A stretch of 64,000 nt of DNA from Eubacterium sp. (GTDB lineage Bacteria > Bacillota > Clostridia > Lachnospirales > Lachnospiraceae), in NCBI GenBank assembly GCA_024681515.1, contig JAILAR010000006.1, positions 1 to 64,000 of the forward strand. Direction: 5' to 3'. Position 1 is the stretch's first letter. Each line of letters starts with the position of its first letter. The notes beneath the pieces were generated by a model, which was not told the DNA's origin, did not search any database, and worked only from the letters and a program-made list of their open reading frames with translations. Shown here one piece after another: positions 9,537 through 19,256 of this stretch. Made by a program: the position numbers and the translations under genes.

Positions 9537-10079
9537 ATGGGCGAGAATCGTTACAAAGGAACTAAAACGGAGCAGAATCTGATGGCGGCTTTTGCAGGAG
9601 AGTCCGAGGCGCGAAATAAGTATACTTATTTTGCGTCCCGGGCGAAAAAGGACGGCTATGAACAGATTGCTGCTCTTTTTTTGAAGACGGCAGATAATGA
9701 GAAGGAGCATGCAAAGCTCTGGTTCAAGGAGCTTGGCGGCATCGGAACCACAGAGGAGAACCTGGAGGCTGCGGCGGACGGAGAGAACTATGAGTGGACC
9801 GATATGTACGAAGGCTTTGCGAAGACGGCCGAGGAAGAAGGCTTTCCTGAGCTGGCAGAGAAATTCCGGGGCGTAGCGGCCATCGAGAAAAAGCACGAAG
9901 AGAGGTACAGAGCGCTCCTGAAAAATGTGAAGGAAGGTCAGGTGTTCCAGAAGGGTGAGATCCGTATCTGGGAATGCCGGAACTGCGGACATATCGTAGT
10001 CGCAGCGTCGGCTCCGGATGTCTGTCCGGTCTGTGCGCACCCGCAGAGCTTCTTTGAGATCCACGAGGAAAACTATTGA
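9537..10079 (+). CDS. rubrerythrin
   Basis: [30 protein letters not shown]...; C-terminal rubredoxin-like CRNCGHI...CPVCAHPQ. Confidence 0.96.
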   Translation: MGENRYKGTKTEQNLMAAFAGESEARNKYTYFASRAKKDGYEQIAALFLKTADNEKEHAKLWFKELGGIGTTEENLEAAADGENYEWTDMYEGFAKTAEEEGFPELAEKFRGVAAIEKKHEERYRALLKNVKEGQVFQKGEIRIWECRNCGHIVVAASAPDVCPVCAHPQSFFEIHEENY

Positions 10080-10150
10080 TCGGATCGCAGGGTACGTGAC
10101 AAGCGTACAATAATAAGATTCAGATTCTTAATTTCGAAAGGTGAGCGATA

Positions 10151-11338
10151 ATGGGTGATCTAACCTGGCTCATGATCGTGGTGGCGATCATTCCGCCCAT
10201 CATAATCATGCTGCTGATCTATGCAAAGGACAAACATGACAAGGAACCGCCGGGACTTCTTTTCAAGTGTGCCATTTTCGGTGCGATTTCCGTTGTATTC
10301 AGCCTGATTCTTGAGATGATAACGATGCAGATGATCCCTGAGATCATGCATACCAACAACTCCATTGCGTATTATGCGGTTCTTGCATTTCTGGGAATTG
10401 CAGCGGTGGAGGAAACAGGAAAATATCTGGCTCTGCGTCTGGCGACCTGGCGAAACCGGAATTTCAATTACACCTTTGACGGGATCGTCTATTCCGTTTA
10501 TGCGTCTCTTGGGTTTGCCCTCGTAGAAAATATCGTTTACGTGATCAATCACGGAATGAATACCGGACTTCTCCGGGCAGTGACCGCGATCCCCGGGCAT
10601 GCATCCTTCGGTGTATATATGGGATTCTTCTACGGCTATGCGAAATTTTATGAAGTGGCCGGAAACCAGAAGAAAAAGCGCTCGAATCTCTGGCTGGGCT
10701 GGTTGACGGCCGTGCTTTTGCATGGATTCTATGATTTCTTTGCGCTCAGCGGTACGAAGCTGACCATAGCGCTTTATTTTGTATTTATCGTAGCGGTGGA
10801 TATCATCGTGATCATTCAGGTGTTCCGTTCGGCAAAGAATGACACACCGATCTATCAGGCATATCAGCAGCCGGTATATCAGATGCAGTTCCGGCAGGTG
10901 TATCAGAATCCCTATTATGCACAGCAGATGCAGGGCGCATATCGGGCACCTGTATATCTGCAGCAGCAATACGGCATGTATCCGCAGGGAAATGTCCCGA
11001 TGCAGCCAGGCGCGGGTGCGGCAAATCCGTACATGCCGCCTCAGAACGGAGTGGGTGCAGCGAATCCGTACATGCCGCCTCAGGGAGGAGCGGGTGCAGT
11101 GAATCCGTACATGCCGCCTCAGGGAGGAGCGGGTGCAGCGAATCCGTACATGCCGCCTCAGAACGGGGTGGGTGCGGTGAATCCGTATATGCAGCCTTCG
11201 GGCGGAGTGCGTCCGGGAAATCCGTACGCTCAGCAGGCGGGAGGGTATGCAGGACAGAACGTGAATCAGGCACAGGCACCCCGTGGGTATGGAAATCCGT
11301 CTGATCCCGAAGGAGAAACCGGGCAGCTGCGGAGATAA
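10151..11338 (+). CDS. PrsW family intramembrane metalloprotease with repetitive NPYMPPQ tail
   Basis: EETGKYLALRL, AIPGHASFGVYMGFFYG, LLHGFYDFFA. Confidence 0.9.
   Translation: MGDLTWLMIVVAIIPPIIIMLLIYAKDKHDKEPPGLLFKCAIFGAISVVFSLILEMITMQMIPEIMHTNNSIAYYAVLAFLGIAAVEETGKYLALRLATWRNRNFNYTFDGIVYSVYASLGFALVENIVYVINHGMNTGLLRAVTAIPGHASFGVYMGFFYGYAKFYEVAGNQKKKRSNLWLGWLTAVLLHGFYDFFALSGTKLTIALYFVFIVAVDIIVIIQVFRSAKNDTPIYQAYQQPVYQMQFRQVYQNPYYAQQMQGAYRAPVYLQQQYGMYPQGNVPMQPGAGAANPYMPPQNGVGAANPYMPPQGGAGAVNPYMPPQGGAGAANPYMPPQNGVGAVNPYMQPSGGVRPGNPYAQQAGGYAGQNVNQAQAPRGYGNPSDPEGETGQLRR
11010..11230 (+). repeat. 39-bp tandem coding repeats (AANPYMPPQNGVG)
   Basis: about five copies of A[AV]NPYMPPQ[NG]G[VA]G. 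Confidence 0.9.
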
Positions 11339-11376
11339 ACGAAGATGATTTTTAAGCGCGAAGCAAGGAGAATCGT

Positions 11377-12741
11377 ATGGCAGATTGGATCGTAGTAGTA
11401 GATGATAATATGGCAAACCTCCAGATGGCAGGAACCGTACTCAGCAAGGCCAACAAGAAGGTATCTGCCATGAAATCCGGGCAGCGTTTGCTGACGTTCA
11501 TGCAGGAGAATGAACCGGATCTGATCCTTCTGGATATTATGATGCCGGAAATGGACGGCTTTGAAACGCTTCGCCGCCTCCGGGAGCAGGAGAAAGAGAT
11601 GGGAAGGGATCCGGTTCCTGTCATTTTCCTTACGGCAGATGAGGACAGCAATACGGAGCGGCGTGGCTTTGAGGAAGGCGTATCGGATTATATCCGCAAG
11701 CCCTTTAACCCTGAGGTCCTTCTTCGCCGCGTTGAGAATATCGTGTCCAAAGAGGAGAAACTTCAGAATCTGAAGACGGAGGCCAATATCGACCGGCTTA
11801 CAGGCCTTCTGAACAAGGGGGCCGCAGCGGAAGAACTGAAGTCCTGCTGCGCAGAGCAAAGCGGTCTGCTGATGATGATCGACCTTGACTCCTTCAAGCT
11901 GGTAAATGATCTGTACGGACATGAGATGGGAGATAAGGTCCTGATCGCTTTTGCGGAGATCATCCGGAAATACGTGCCGGCGGGCAGCCGCTGTGCCCGG
12001 GTGGGAGGAGATGAGTTTTCCGCATTTGCAAAGGGCGTGTTTGAAAAAGACTGGCTGGATGAATTCGCAGGTCACCTGAACCGGGATCTGGTGGCAAAGG
12101 CAAAAAGTCTGATGGGAGAGGATATGCCGATCCCTCTGGGGGCGTCGGTAGGAGCCATCGCGGTGCCGGAGCAGGGAAGGGACTACGAAGAACTTCTCAA
12201 AAAGACGGACAAGATGCTTTATATCGTAAAAAAGAACGGAAAGCACGACTCCAAACTGTATCAGGGAGATGAAGCGGAGGAAGAGCCGAAGGGTCAGGAC
12301 TCGGACATTGCTTCTGTGATGACGGTACTGTCGGAGCGCTCCATCCCGAATGCCGCATTGCAGGTGGATAAGGAATCCTTCCCCTATGTCTATCGGTATA
12401 TCATGCGTTATATCGTCCGGAATCACAGAGCCATCGGAAATGTGCTCTTTACACTTTCTAAGGAATCGGGATCCGGCACAGGAAACAGCGAGGAATATGC
12501 GGAACTTTGCAATGAGTTTGCAGACCACATTCGCGAGACACTTCGAAAGTCGGACATTTTTATGCGGTATCGCAGGAATCAGTATTTTGTGGTTCTGATG
12601 GATGTGCAGAAGGAAGCGCTGGATACCGTGGTTGGAAATGTGATCCGGAGCTGGAAGGAGGCACATCCCACCGGCCTTGTGATCGATTATGAAGCATCTT
12701 TCTCAGAGATTCCGGATAGTATTCCGAGAGAACGGGAGTAG
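11377..12741 (+). CDS. response regulator-GGDEF protein (diguanylate cyclase) with C-terminal degenerate GGDEF-like domain
   Basis: REC: DLILLDIMMPEMDGFETLRRLRE; RCARVGGDEFSAFAKG; second domain RKSDIFMRYRRNQYFVVLMDV. Confidence 0.9.
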   Translation: MADWIVVVDDNMANLQMAGTVLSKANKKVSAMKSGQRLLTFMQENEPDLILLDIMMPEMDGFETLRRLREQEKEMGRDPVPVIFLTADEDSNTERRGFEEGVSDYIRKPFNPEVLLRRVENIVSKEEKLQNLKTEANIDRLTGLLNKGAAAEELKSCCAEQSGLLMMIDLDSFKLVNDLYGHEMGDKVLIAFAEIIRKYVPAGSRCARVGGDEFSAFAKGVFEKDWLDEFAGHLNRDLVAKAKSLMGEDMPIPLGASVGAIAVPEQGRDYEELLKKTDKMLYIVKKNGKHDSKLYQGDEAEEEPKGQDSDIASVMTVLSERSIPNAALQVDKESFPYVYRYIMRYIVRNHRAIGNVLFTLSKESGSGTGNSEEYAELCNEFADHIRETLRKSDIFMRYRRNQYFVVLMDVQKEALDTVVGNVIRSWKEAHPTGLVIDYEASFSEIPDSIPRERE

Positions 12742-12744
12742 TAT

Positions 12745-15456
12745 ATGACGGAAGAACGCTATGACAATCAGATCCGGGCCCTGGCGTATATATCGCTGGT
12801 GATCACACTGATGCTGTTCACACTGATCCTGATCCTGATGAATCTTCTTCTGCATTGGGAGAAATGGCCCCTGCCGATCTTGGTAGCGGGCTTTCTTGCC
12901 GTTATTATCATGCATGTTCTGGAACAGCCCGGGGAGCGGGCACGGATCCATATTTACGGCGCGATCCTGATCACGGAGCTTTTTTATTACAGTGTGAACA
13001 TTGATACCGTATACGATTCCACTCCGGTTGTGATCATTTCCATTATCATCTTCTGCATGACTCAGGAGAAAAAAATGACCCGCATCTGTATGGCAGTGGG
13101 GATCTTCGGTATGATCTATCATGTGCTGGCCCTGAATCATGCGGGGCTCCTCCATCTGGATACCTCCGGTGTGATCCGTACCACATGGCATTTCATCCTG
13201 GTGGTGATCGCAGGTCTGGTTGCCGAGAAGCTGGTCACCGGACTGAATAAGACCGAGAAGCTGTTCCACGAGCAGATCGCAGCCATGGAAAAGGAGAATC
13301 GGAGCACCAGTGATTTCCTTGCAAACGTATCCCATGAGATCCGTACACCCATCAATGCCGTGATCGGGCTTGCGGACGTCTGCCTTGAAAAAGCAGAAGA
13401 TAAGGAAATGAAGACGACGCTCCGCTCCATCGAAGAGGCAGGAAAACGTGTGGCCGAGCAGGTCAGCGATATCCTGGATTATTCCGAGATCGATATGGGC
13501 AAGATCGCCATCAATAAAGAAAATTATATGATCTCCTCCGTGCTGAATGATCTCTCTGTGGGCATGGAGCCTTATATGCCGCCGGAGCTGGAATTTGTGA
13601 TCGATGTGGATGCATCGGTACCCGCGGTCATGCGGACGGATGTGTCAAAACTGAAGAAGATCCTCTGGCATCTTGTGCTGAACGGACTGAAATATACAAA
13701 GGAGGGCGGCGTTCTGCTGCGCGTTACGGCCGTCAGACAAAATTATGGCGTGAATCTCTGTATCGAGGTAGAGGACACCGGCGTGGGAATGACGGAACAG
13801 GAGCTGGACCGCGTCTTTGACAGATTTTATCAGTCGGATTCCAGCCGTACCCGTTCTTCCAGCGGACTGGGACTGGGACTTGCCATCGTGTCCGGGTTTG
13901 TCAGTGCCATGAACGGATTCTGCGCTGTGGAAAGTGAGAAGGGCAAGGGCACGAAGGTACGGGTCAGCCTGCCTCAGGAGGTTGTGGATGAGTCAGAATG
14001 TATGTCCGTACGGAATAAAGAAGAACTGTGCCTGGGTGCATTCTTCCGGTTTGACAAGCTTCCGAATCCAAATGTGAGGGTCTACTATGACTCCATGCTC
14101 CGGCATATGGTACAGGGCCTGCATACGGCCATCCACCGTGTCGACAGCGGAAAGGATCTGAAGGAACTCTCAACGAGCATTCATCTGACACACCTTTTTG
14201 TAGGAGAAGAGGAGTATCTGTCGGAGCGGGACTATCTGCAGGAGGTTGCGGCGAAGATACCCGTATTTGTTGTGGTGGGGCGTGAGTCTCAGCTTTCGGA
14301 GGAGCCGGGGATCCGTCTGCTGCATAAGCCGTTCTTCTGTTTCCCTGTTGTAGGGATCCTGAACTCGGCGGAAGGCAAGCCGGGCGAACGGGGCGGAGCA
14401 CTGTATCTTCCAACGGCGCGGGCTCTGGTGGTGGATGATGAACCCATGAATCTGACGGTTGCCACCAGCATGTTCAGCCGGTACGGGATCACGGTGATCA
14501 CGGCAGCTTCCGGACGGGAGGCCATCGATCGCTGCAAGAATGAAACGTTTGATATCGTATTTATGGATCATATGATGCCGGGCATGGATGGCGTGGAAGC
14601 TATGAAGCGGATCCGAAGGGAAGCAAACCGTCATGGTCAGACCTTCCCCATCGTGGCGCTGACGGCCAATGCCATCAGTTCCGCCCGGGAAATGTTCCTG
14701 GCAGAGGGATTTGATGCATTTGTCTCCAAACCCATCGACCGTCTGGAACTGGAACGGGTTCTGAGGCGCGTGATGCCGGAGCACCTTTTCTCCAATCGAC
14801 CGGAGACGGATGAATCGGCCGGCATGGGTGTGATCGGAAACAGCGGTTTGGGCGGAAATGCCGGTGCAGCCGGAAATGGCAATATGGCAGGAAATGCCGA
14901 TATGACCGGCGACTCAGGAAACATCGGAAAGCAGGAACGATCCGGAGAGGATCCGCTGCTTTCGGCGTTATCCGAGTATGGACTGGATGTGAAGCAGGGA
15001 CTTTTCTACTGCCAGGAAGATAAGGAACTCTATCGGGTACTCCTGACACAGTTTGCAGGGGAAGAAAAGAAGAAACATGCCGACTGCGCAAGGTTCCTGA
15101 AGGAAGAAGATTATAAGAGCTATACGATCCAGGTGCATTCCCTGAAAAGCAACGCAAAGACCATCGGAGCCATGGAACTTTCGGAGGCGGCGAAGGCGCT
15201 GGAGGAAGCAGGAAAGCAGGAAGACAGTGCGTATATCCGTGAACATGACGAAGAGGTGTTTGCTGCATATGCGGAGCTTTCCGGTGTGATCCGGAAGGGA
15301 CTGGGAATCGAAGAATCGCCTGCGCAGACAGATGTGGATGATGATGTGATCGAATTCGTCCCAGGCAGTGCGGATGACGAAGTGATGGAATTCGGCCCAG
15401 GCAGTGCGGATGACGATGTGATGGAATTCAATCCGGACAGAGGTGCGGATGATTAA
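12745..15456 (+). CDS. hybrid sensor histidine kinase (TM-HisKA-HATPase-REC-Hpt)
   Basis: FLANVSHEIRTPINAVIGLADV; DTGVGMTEQELDRVFDRFYQ; DIVFMDHMMPGMDGVEAMKRI; Hpt VHSLKSNAKTIGAMELS. Confidence 0.92.
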   Translation: MTEERYDNQIRALAYISLVITLMLFTLILILMNLLLHWEKWPLPILVAGFLAVIIMHVLEQPGERARIHIYGAILITELFYYSVNIDTVYDSTPVVIISIIIFCMTQEKKMTRICMAVGIFGMIYHVLALNHAGLLHLDTSGVIRTTWHFILVVIAGLVAEKLVTGLNKTEKLFHEQIAAMEKENRSTSDFLANVSHEIRTPINAVIGLADVCLEKAEDKEMKTTLRSIEEAGKRVAEQVSDILDYSEIDMGKIAINKENYMISSVLNDLSVGMEPYMPPELEFVIDVDASVPAVMRTDVSKLKKILWHLVLNGLKYTKEGGVLLRVTAVRQNYGVNLCIEVEDTGVGMTEQELDRVFDRFYQSDSSRTRSSSGLGLGLAIVSGFVSAMNGFCAVESEKGKGTKVRVSLPQEVVDESECMSVRNKEELCLGAFFRFDKLPNPNVRVYYDSMLRHMVQGLHTAIHRVDSGKDLKELSTSIHLTHLFVGEEEYLSERDYLQEVAAKIPVFVVVGRESQLSEEPGIRLLHKPFFCFPVVGILNSAEGKPGERGGALYLPTARALVVDDEPMNLTVATSMFSRYGITVITAASGREAIDRCKNETFDIVFMDHMMPGMDGVEAMKRIRREANRHGQTFPIVALTANAISSAREMFLAEGFDAFVSKPIDRLELERVLRRVMPEHLFSNRPETDESAGMGVIGNSGLGGNAGAAGNGNMAGNADMTGDSGNIGKQERSGEDPLLSALSEYGLDVKQGLFYCQEDKELYRVLLTQFAGEEKKKHADCARFLKEEDYKSYTIQVHSLKSNAKTIGAMELSEAAKALEEAGKQEDSAYIREHDEEVFAAYAELSGVIRKGLGIEESPAQTDVDDDVIEFVPGSADDEVMEFGPGSADDDVMEFNPDRGADD
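15337..15453 (+). repeat. 36-bp tandem coding repeats at kinase C-terminus
   Basis: DDDVIEFVPGSA / DDEVMEFGPGSA / DDDVMEFNPDRGA. Confidence 0.85.
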
Positions 15457-15486
15457 CGGCTTACAGAAACTAAGGAGTACCGGCGT

Positions 15487-18159
15487 ATGACACACAAAAA
15501 ATGGAAGGATATGCTGAATAATCCGAATTATCCCATCAAGGATCGGATGTTTATCCTGATCGCTTCGGTGGCCCTGATGGCCATCATCATGGCGCTGGTG
15601 ATCCGCCTGATCATAGGGGAATCAAAGCTGGAAGTTCTGATCCTGGCAGGGGCACTGGTAGTATTCGGCATGATCGTATATCTTTCGGTCCGACATGAAA
15701 AAGTTTATATCGGTGCACGGATCACGGGAACGCTGATGGTATATTCATTGCTTCCGATCATGTTTTTTACATTCGGTGGCATCTACAGCGGAACTCCTCT
15801 CTGGTTCCTGTTCTGCACTCTTTTTATCACACTCACGGTATCAGGTGCGTATATGTGGTTCCTGCTGATCTCCGATATTGCAGTGTGCCTGTTCTGCTTT
15901 ATCATGACCTATACCCATCCGTCCCTGGAGGGCACCCATTCCAGAGCCGGTGAGTACGTGGATATGGGGACGGCCCTTCTCATGGTGACTACCCTGATCG
16001 TCATGATGCTCCGGTTCGTGGGCAAGGTGCATGCGGACCTGATCAAAGAATCCGAAGAGCAGAAGCGGGAGATCGAGGAAATGAGTGCGGCCCAGAACCG
16101 GTTCTTCTCCAGTATGAGCCATGAGATCCGGACGCCCATCAATACCATTATCGGTTTGAATGAAATGATCCTGCGGGAAGACATCTCCGATGAGGTGGCG
16201 GAGGATGCTGCGAACATCCAGGATGCCGGCAAGATGCTTCTGCATACCATCAACGATATCCTGGATATGTCCAAGATCCAGGCGGGACAGCTGGATGTGA
16301 CACCGGTAACCTACAGGACCGGGGATATGCTTTCCGGCATCGTGGGCATGCACTGGCTGAAGGCAAAGGAAAAGGGACTGCTGTTCCATACCAGCGTGGC
16401 GCCTGACGTTCCTTCGGAACTGTACGGGGATGAGATCCGGATCAAACAGATCCTGATCAACCTGCTGAATAATGCGATAAAGTATACGGCAAACGGTTCC
16501 GTCACCCTGTCGATCCAGTGCGAAAAGATCGACAAGGATACGGTACGGATGATCTATTCGGTTGCGGATACCGGCATGGGAATCCGGAAGGAGAGTATCC
16601 CGTATCTTTTCTCGGCGTTCCGTCGGGTGGATGAGGAGAAGAATCGTTACATCGAAGGGACCGGCCTCGGTCTGTCCATCGTAAAGCGACTGGTGGATCT
16701 GATGGAAGGAACCATCACCGTAAACAGTATTTACACCCGGGGCTCCACCTTTGTGGTTGAGATCCCGCAGAAGGTGGTAAACCCCGAGGCCATCGGCAAT
16801 CTGGATATGGATCAGCGGCAGAAGTCCAGAGAGCGCGAGGTTTATCATCAGAGCTTTACCGCCCCGGAAGCGCGGGTACTGGTGGTGGATGATAATGCCT
16901 CAAACCTCCTGGTGGTAACGAAGCTGCTCAGGGACACACAGGTGCAGCTGGATACTTCCACCAGCGGCGCGGATGCACTGATGAAGACCCTTTCCACGGA
17001 GTATCAGGTGATCTTTATGGATCATATGATGCCGGAAATGGATGGTATCGAATGTCTGCACAAGCTGCGGGCACAGACCGGCGGACTCTGTAAGGACGCA
17101 AAGGTGGTAGCCTTCACGGCAAATGCCGGCAGCGAGAATAAAGAGCTGTATCAGAAGGAAGGGTTCGACGGGTATCTTACAAAGCCGATCTCGGGGGAGG
17201 CGCTGGAACAGGAACTGGGACGGCTGCTTCCACGGGAACTGGTACATTTTACAAAGGCCAAGAAGGATGTGCTGGAAGAGAGTATGCAGTGGATCAACAA
17301 CCGACGGAAGAAGGCGGCGGTTGTGATCACTACGGAGAGTGTTGCGGACATTCCGAAGTCGCTTCGGGAGCAGCATCATGTGGTGGTGGTACCGCATGTG
17401 GTGAAGACCAGCGACGGCATGTTCCGGGACGGAGTGGAGATCGAAACGAAGGGGTTCCTTGCTTATATGCGTGATGAATCCAAGACGGCTACGATCATAA
17501 CACCTTCTGCAGAGACCTACGAACTGTTTTATGCAAAGCAGCTGGAGCGGGCAAATCACGTGATCCATATCGCCTCCTCTTCTCAGATGGAGGGGACGGC
17601 GTATCCCGTGGCGGCTGAAGCGGCGCGGGCGTTTGATAATGTTTCGGTGGTGGATTCCGGGCAGGTATCCGGCGGCGTAGGCATGCTGGCGCTCCTGGCG
17701 AGCCAGCTGGCAGAAGACGGCAAGAGTTCTGTGGAGATCCTTGCGGTTCTGGAAAAGCAGAAAGCGAAGATCAATACCAGCTTTATCATTCGGAATCTGG
17801 ACTATCTGGCGCGTTCCAATACCGTGAGCAAAAGGGTTGCCTATACGACCAGAGCGTTGCTTGCGCATCCGACCGTCAAGGTGAAGAAAGGAAAACTCGT
17901 TCCGGGAAAATCCTGCCATGGATCCATGGAGAGATCCTGGAGCTCGTATATTGAGGAAACGTTGGATGTTGCGGAGGATATCGATAAGAGTCTGGTGATC
18001 GTGCTTTACTCAGGCATCACCATGGCGGACCGGGATTATATCCGCGGGGAACTTGCCGGCCGGATCCATTTCAATCAGGTGATCTTCCAGCAGGCTTCGG
18101 TGGTCGTCGCATGCTACTTCGGAGAGGGAGCCATCGGATTGGTTTTCATGACAAGATGA
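15487..18159 (+). CDS. hybrid histidine kinase (6TM-HisKA-HATPase-REC) fused to C-terminal DegV-like fatty-acid-binding domain
   Basis: FFSSMSHEIRTPINTIIGLNEMI; YQVIFMDHMMPEMDGIECL; then AAVVITTESVADIPKSL...DGVEIETKGFLAYM...TATIITPSAETY...IHIASSSQMEGTAYPVAAEAARAF..VSVVDSGQVSGGVGML. Confidence 0.9.
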   Translation: MTHKKWKDMLNNPNYPIKDRMFILIASVALMAIIMALVIRLIIGESKLEVLILAGALVVFGMIVYLSVRHEKVYIGARITGTLMVYSLLPIMFFTFGGIYSGTPLWFLFCTLFITLTVSGAYMWFLLISDIAVCLFCFIMTYTHPSLEGTHSRAGEYVDMGTALLMVTTLIVMMLRFVGKVHADLIKESEEQKREIEEMSAAQNRFFSSMSHEIRTPINTIIGLNEMILREDISDEVAEDAANIQDAGKMLLHTINDILDMSKIQAGQLDVTPVTYRTGDMLSGIVGMHWLKAKEKGLLFHTSVAPDVPSELYGDEIRIKQILINLLNNAIKYTANGSVTLSIQCEKIDKDTVRMIYSVADTGMGIRKESIPYLFSAFRRVDEEKNRYIEGTGLGLSIVKRLVDLMEGTITVNSIYTRGSTFVVEIPQKVVNPEAIGNLDMDQRQKSREREVYHQSFTAPEARVLVVDDNASNLLVVTKLLRDTQVQLDTSTSGADALMKTLSTEYQVIFMDHMMPEMDGIECLHKLRAQTGGLCKDAKVVAFTANAGSENKELYQKEGFDGYLTKPISGEALEQELGRLLPRELVHFTKAKKDVLEESMQWINNRRKKAAVVITTESVADIPKSLREQHHVVVVPHVVKTSDGMFRDGVEIETKGFLAYMRDESKTATIITPSAETYELFYAKQLERANHVIHIASSSQMEGTAYPVAAEAARAFDNVSVVDSGQVSGGVGMLALLASQLAEDGKSSVEILAVLEKQKAKINTSFIIRNLDYLARSNTVSKRVAYTTRALLAHPTVKVKKGKLVPGKSCHGSMERSWSSYIEETLDVAEDIDKSLVIVLYSGITMADRDYIRGELAGRIHFNQVIFQQASVVVACYFGEGAIGLVFMTR

Positions 18160-18172
18160 GGAGATTATTAAT

Positions 18173-19228
18173 TTGACACAGGTAGATCTGATCACCGGTT
18201 TCCTCGGTGCGGGCAAGACCACATTTCTTTTGGATTATGCAAAGGAACTGGCATCGCGCGGAGAGAGGATCGGGATTATCGAAAATGATTACGGAGCCAT
18301 AAACGTGGACCTTCTGCTCCTGCACCGGGAGCTGGGAGACAGGTGCCGTCTGGAAATGGTCATCGGAGGGGATCCGGACTGTCATCGGCGGCGCCTGAAG
18401 ACAAAGCTGATCGCCATGGGCGTGGACCGGTATGACCGGGTTCTGGTGGAACCCTCCGGCATCTTTGATGTGGATGAGTTCCTGGATCTGCTTTACGAAG
18501 AACCTCTGGAGCGGCTGATGTCGCTTGGAAATGTGATTGCGGTCGTGGATGCAGAGGCGGCTCTGACACAGGCCGGGCAGGGGGACAGAATTGCCCCGAC
18601 TGCCGATGCTTCCGACAAAGTTGACGTTGAAACCGGTTTGCACAGGGACTCTGCAGAGACACGCTACGTTTTGGCGGAGGAACTGACAAAAGCCGGTTGT
18701 GTGGTGTTCAGTAAGGCAGAGAGCCTCTCGGGGAAAGATCTGTCACTGGTGACGGAATACCTGAATGCATGTCTGGAGGAGATCGGCTGCCGGAGGAAAC
18801 TGACAGACGCAGAGATCCTTCGGAAAAAAGCAGAGGGCCTCATGGCAGAGGATTTTGACCGGCTGCTGGCAGCCGGAAGCAGAGATTATGCGTACGTGAA
18901 ACGGACAGTTCTGTCAGAAGGAGAGTTTCGCTCGGTATTCTTCTTTCATCCGGTGCTTCCGGAGGGGGCTCCATCGGAGCTGCTCCGTCGGATCTTTGAA
19001 GACCCTCTCTGCGGGAAGCTGGCAAGGATCAAGGGATTTACATTATCGGATCCATCGGGTGACGGGACAAAGGAGGCTCCCTGGCTGGAGATCAATGCCA
19101 CGCGGGAAAAAGTGGAATTAAGGCCCAGCCCGGTGGGACAGCCGGTGATCATCGCCATAGGTGAAAACCTGGATGAGAGTCGGATCGGAAGCTACTGGGC
19201 TTCCTACGAAAACGAATACCGCGGATAA
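18173..19228 (+). CDS. CobW/HypB/UreG (G3E) family GTPase, TTG start
   Basis: VDLITGFLGAGKTTFLLDYAKELASRGERIGIIENDYG; VLVEPSGIFDVDEF; SD gatgaggag. Confidence 0.85.
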   Translation: MTQVDLITGFLGAGKTTFLLDYAKELASRGERIGIIENDYGAINVDLLLLHRELGDRCRLEMVIGGDPDCHRRRLKTKLIAMGVDRYDRVLVEPSGIFDVDEFLDLLYEEPLERLMSLGNVIAVVDAEAALTQAGQGDRIAPTADASDKVDVETGLHRDSAETRYVLAEELTKAGCVVFSKAESLSGKDLSLVTEYLNACLEEIGCRRKLTDAEILRKKAEGLMAEDFDRLLAAGSRDYAYVKRTVLSEGEFRSVFFFHPVLPEGAPSELLRRIFEDPLCGKLARIKGFTLSDPSGDGTKEAPWLEINATREKVELRPSPVGQPVIIAIGENLDESRIGSYWASYENEYRG

Positions 19229-19256
19229 CACAAAGAAAACTGGAAGGTACAGGTCG

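Noticed and set aside
11010-11230. Possible CRISPR or minisatellite
   Set aside because: In-frame 39-bp coding repeats of the PrsW tail without spacers
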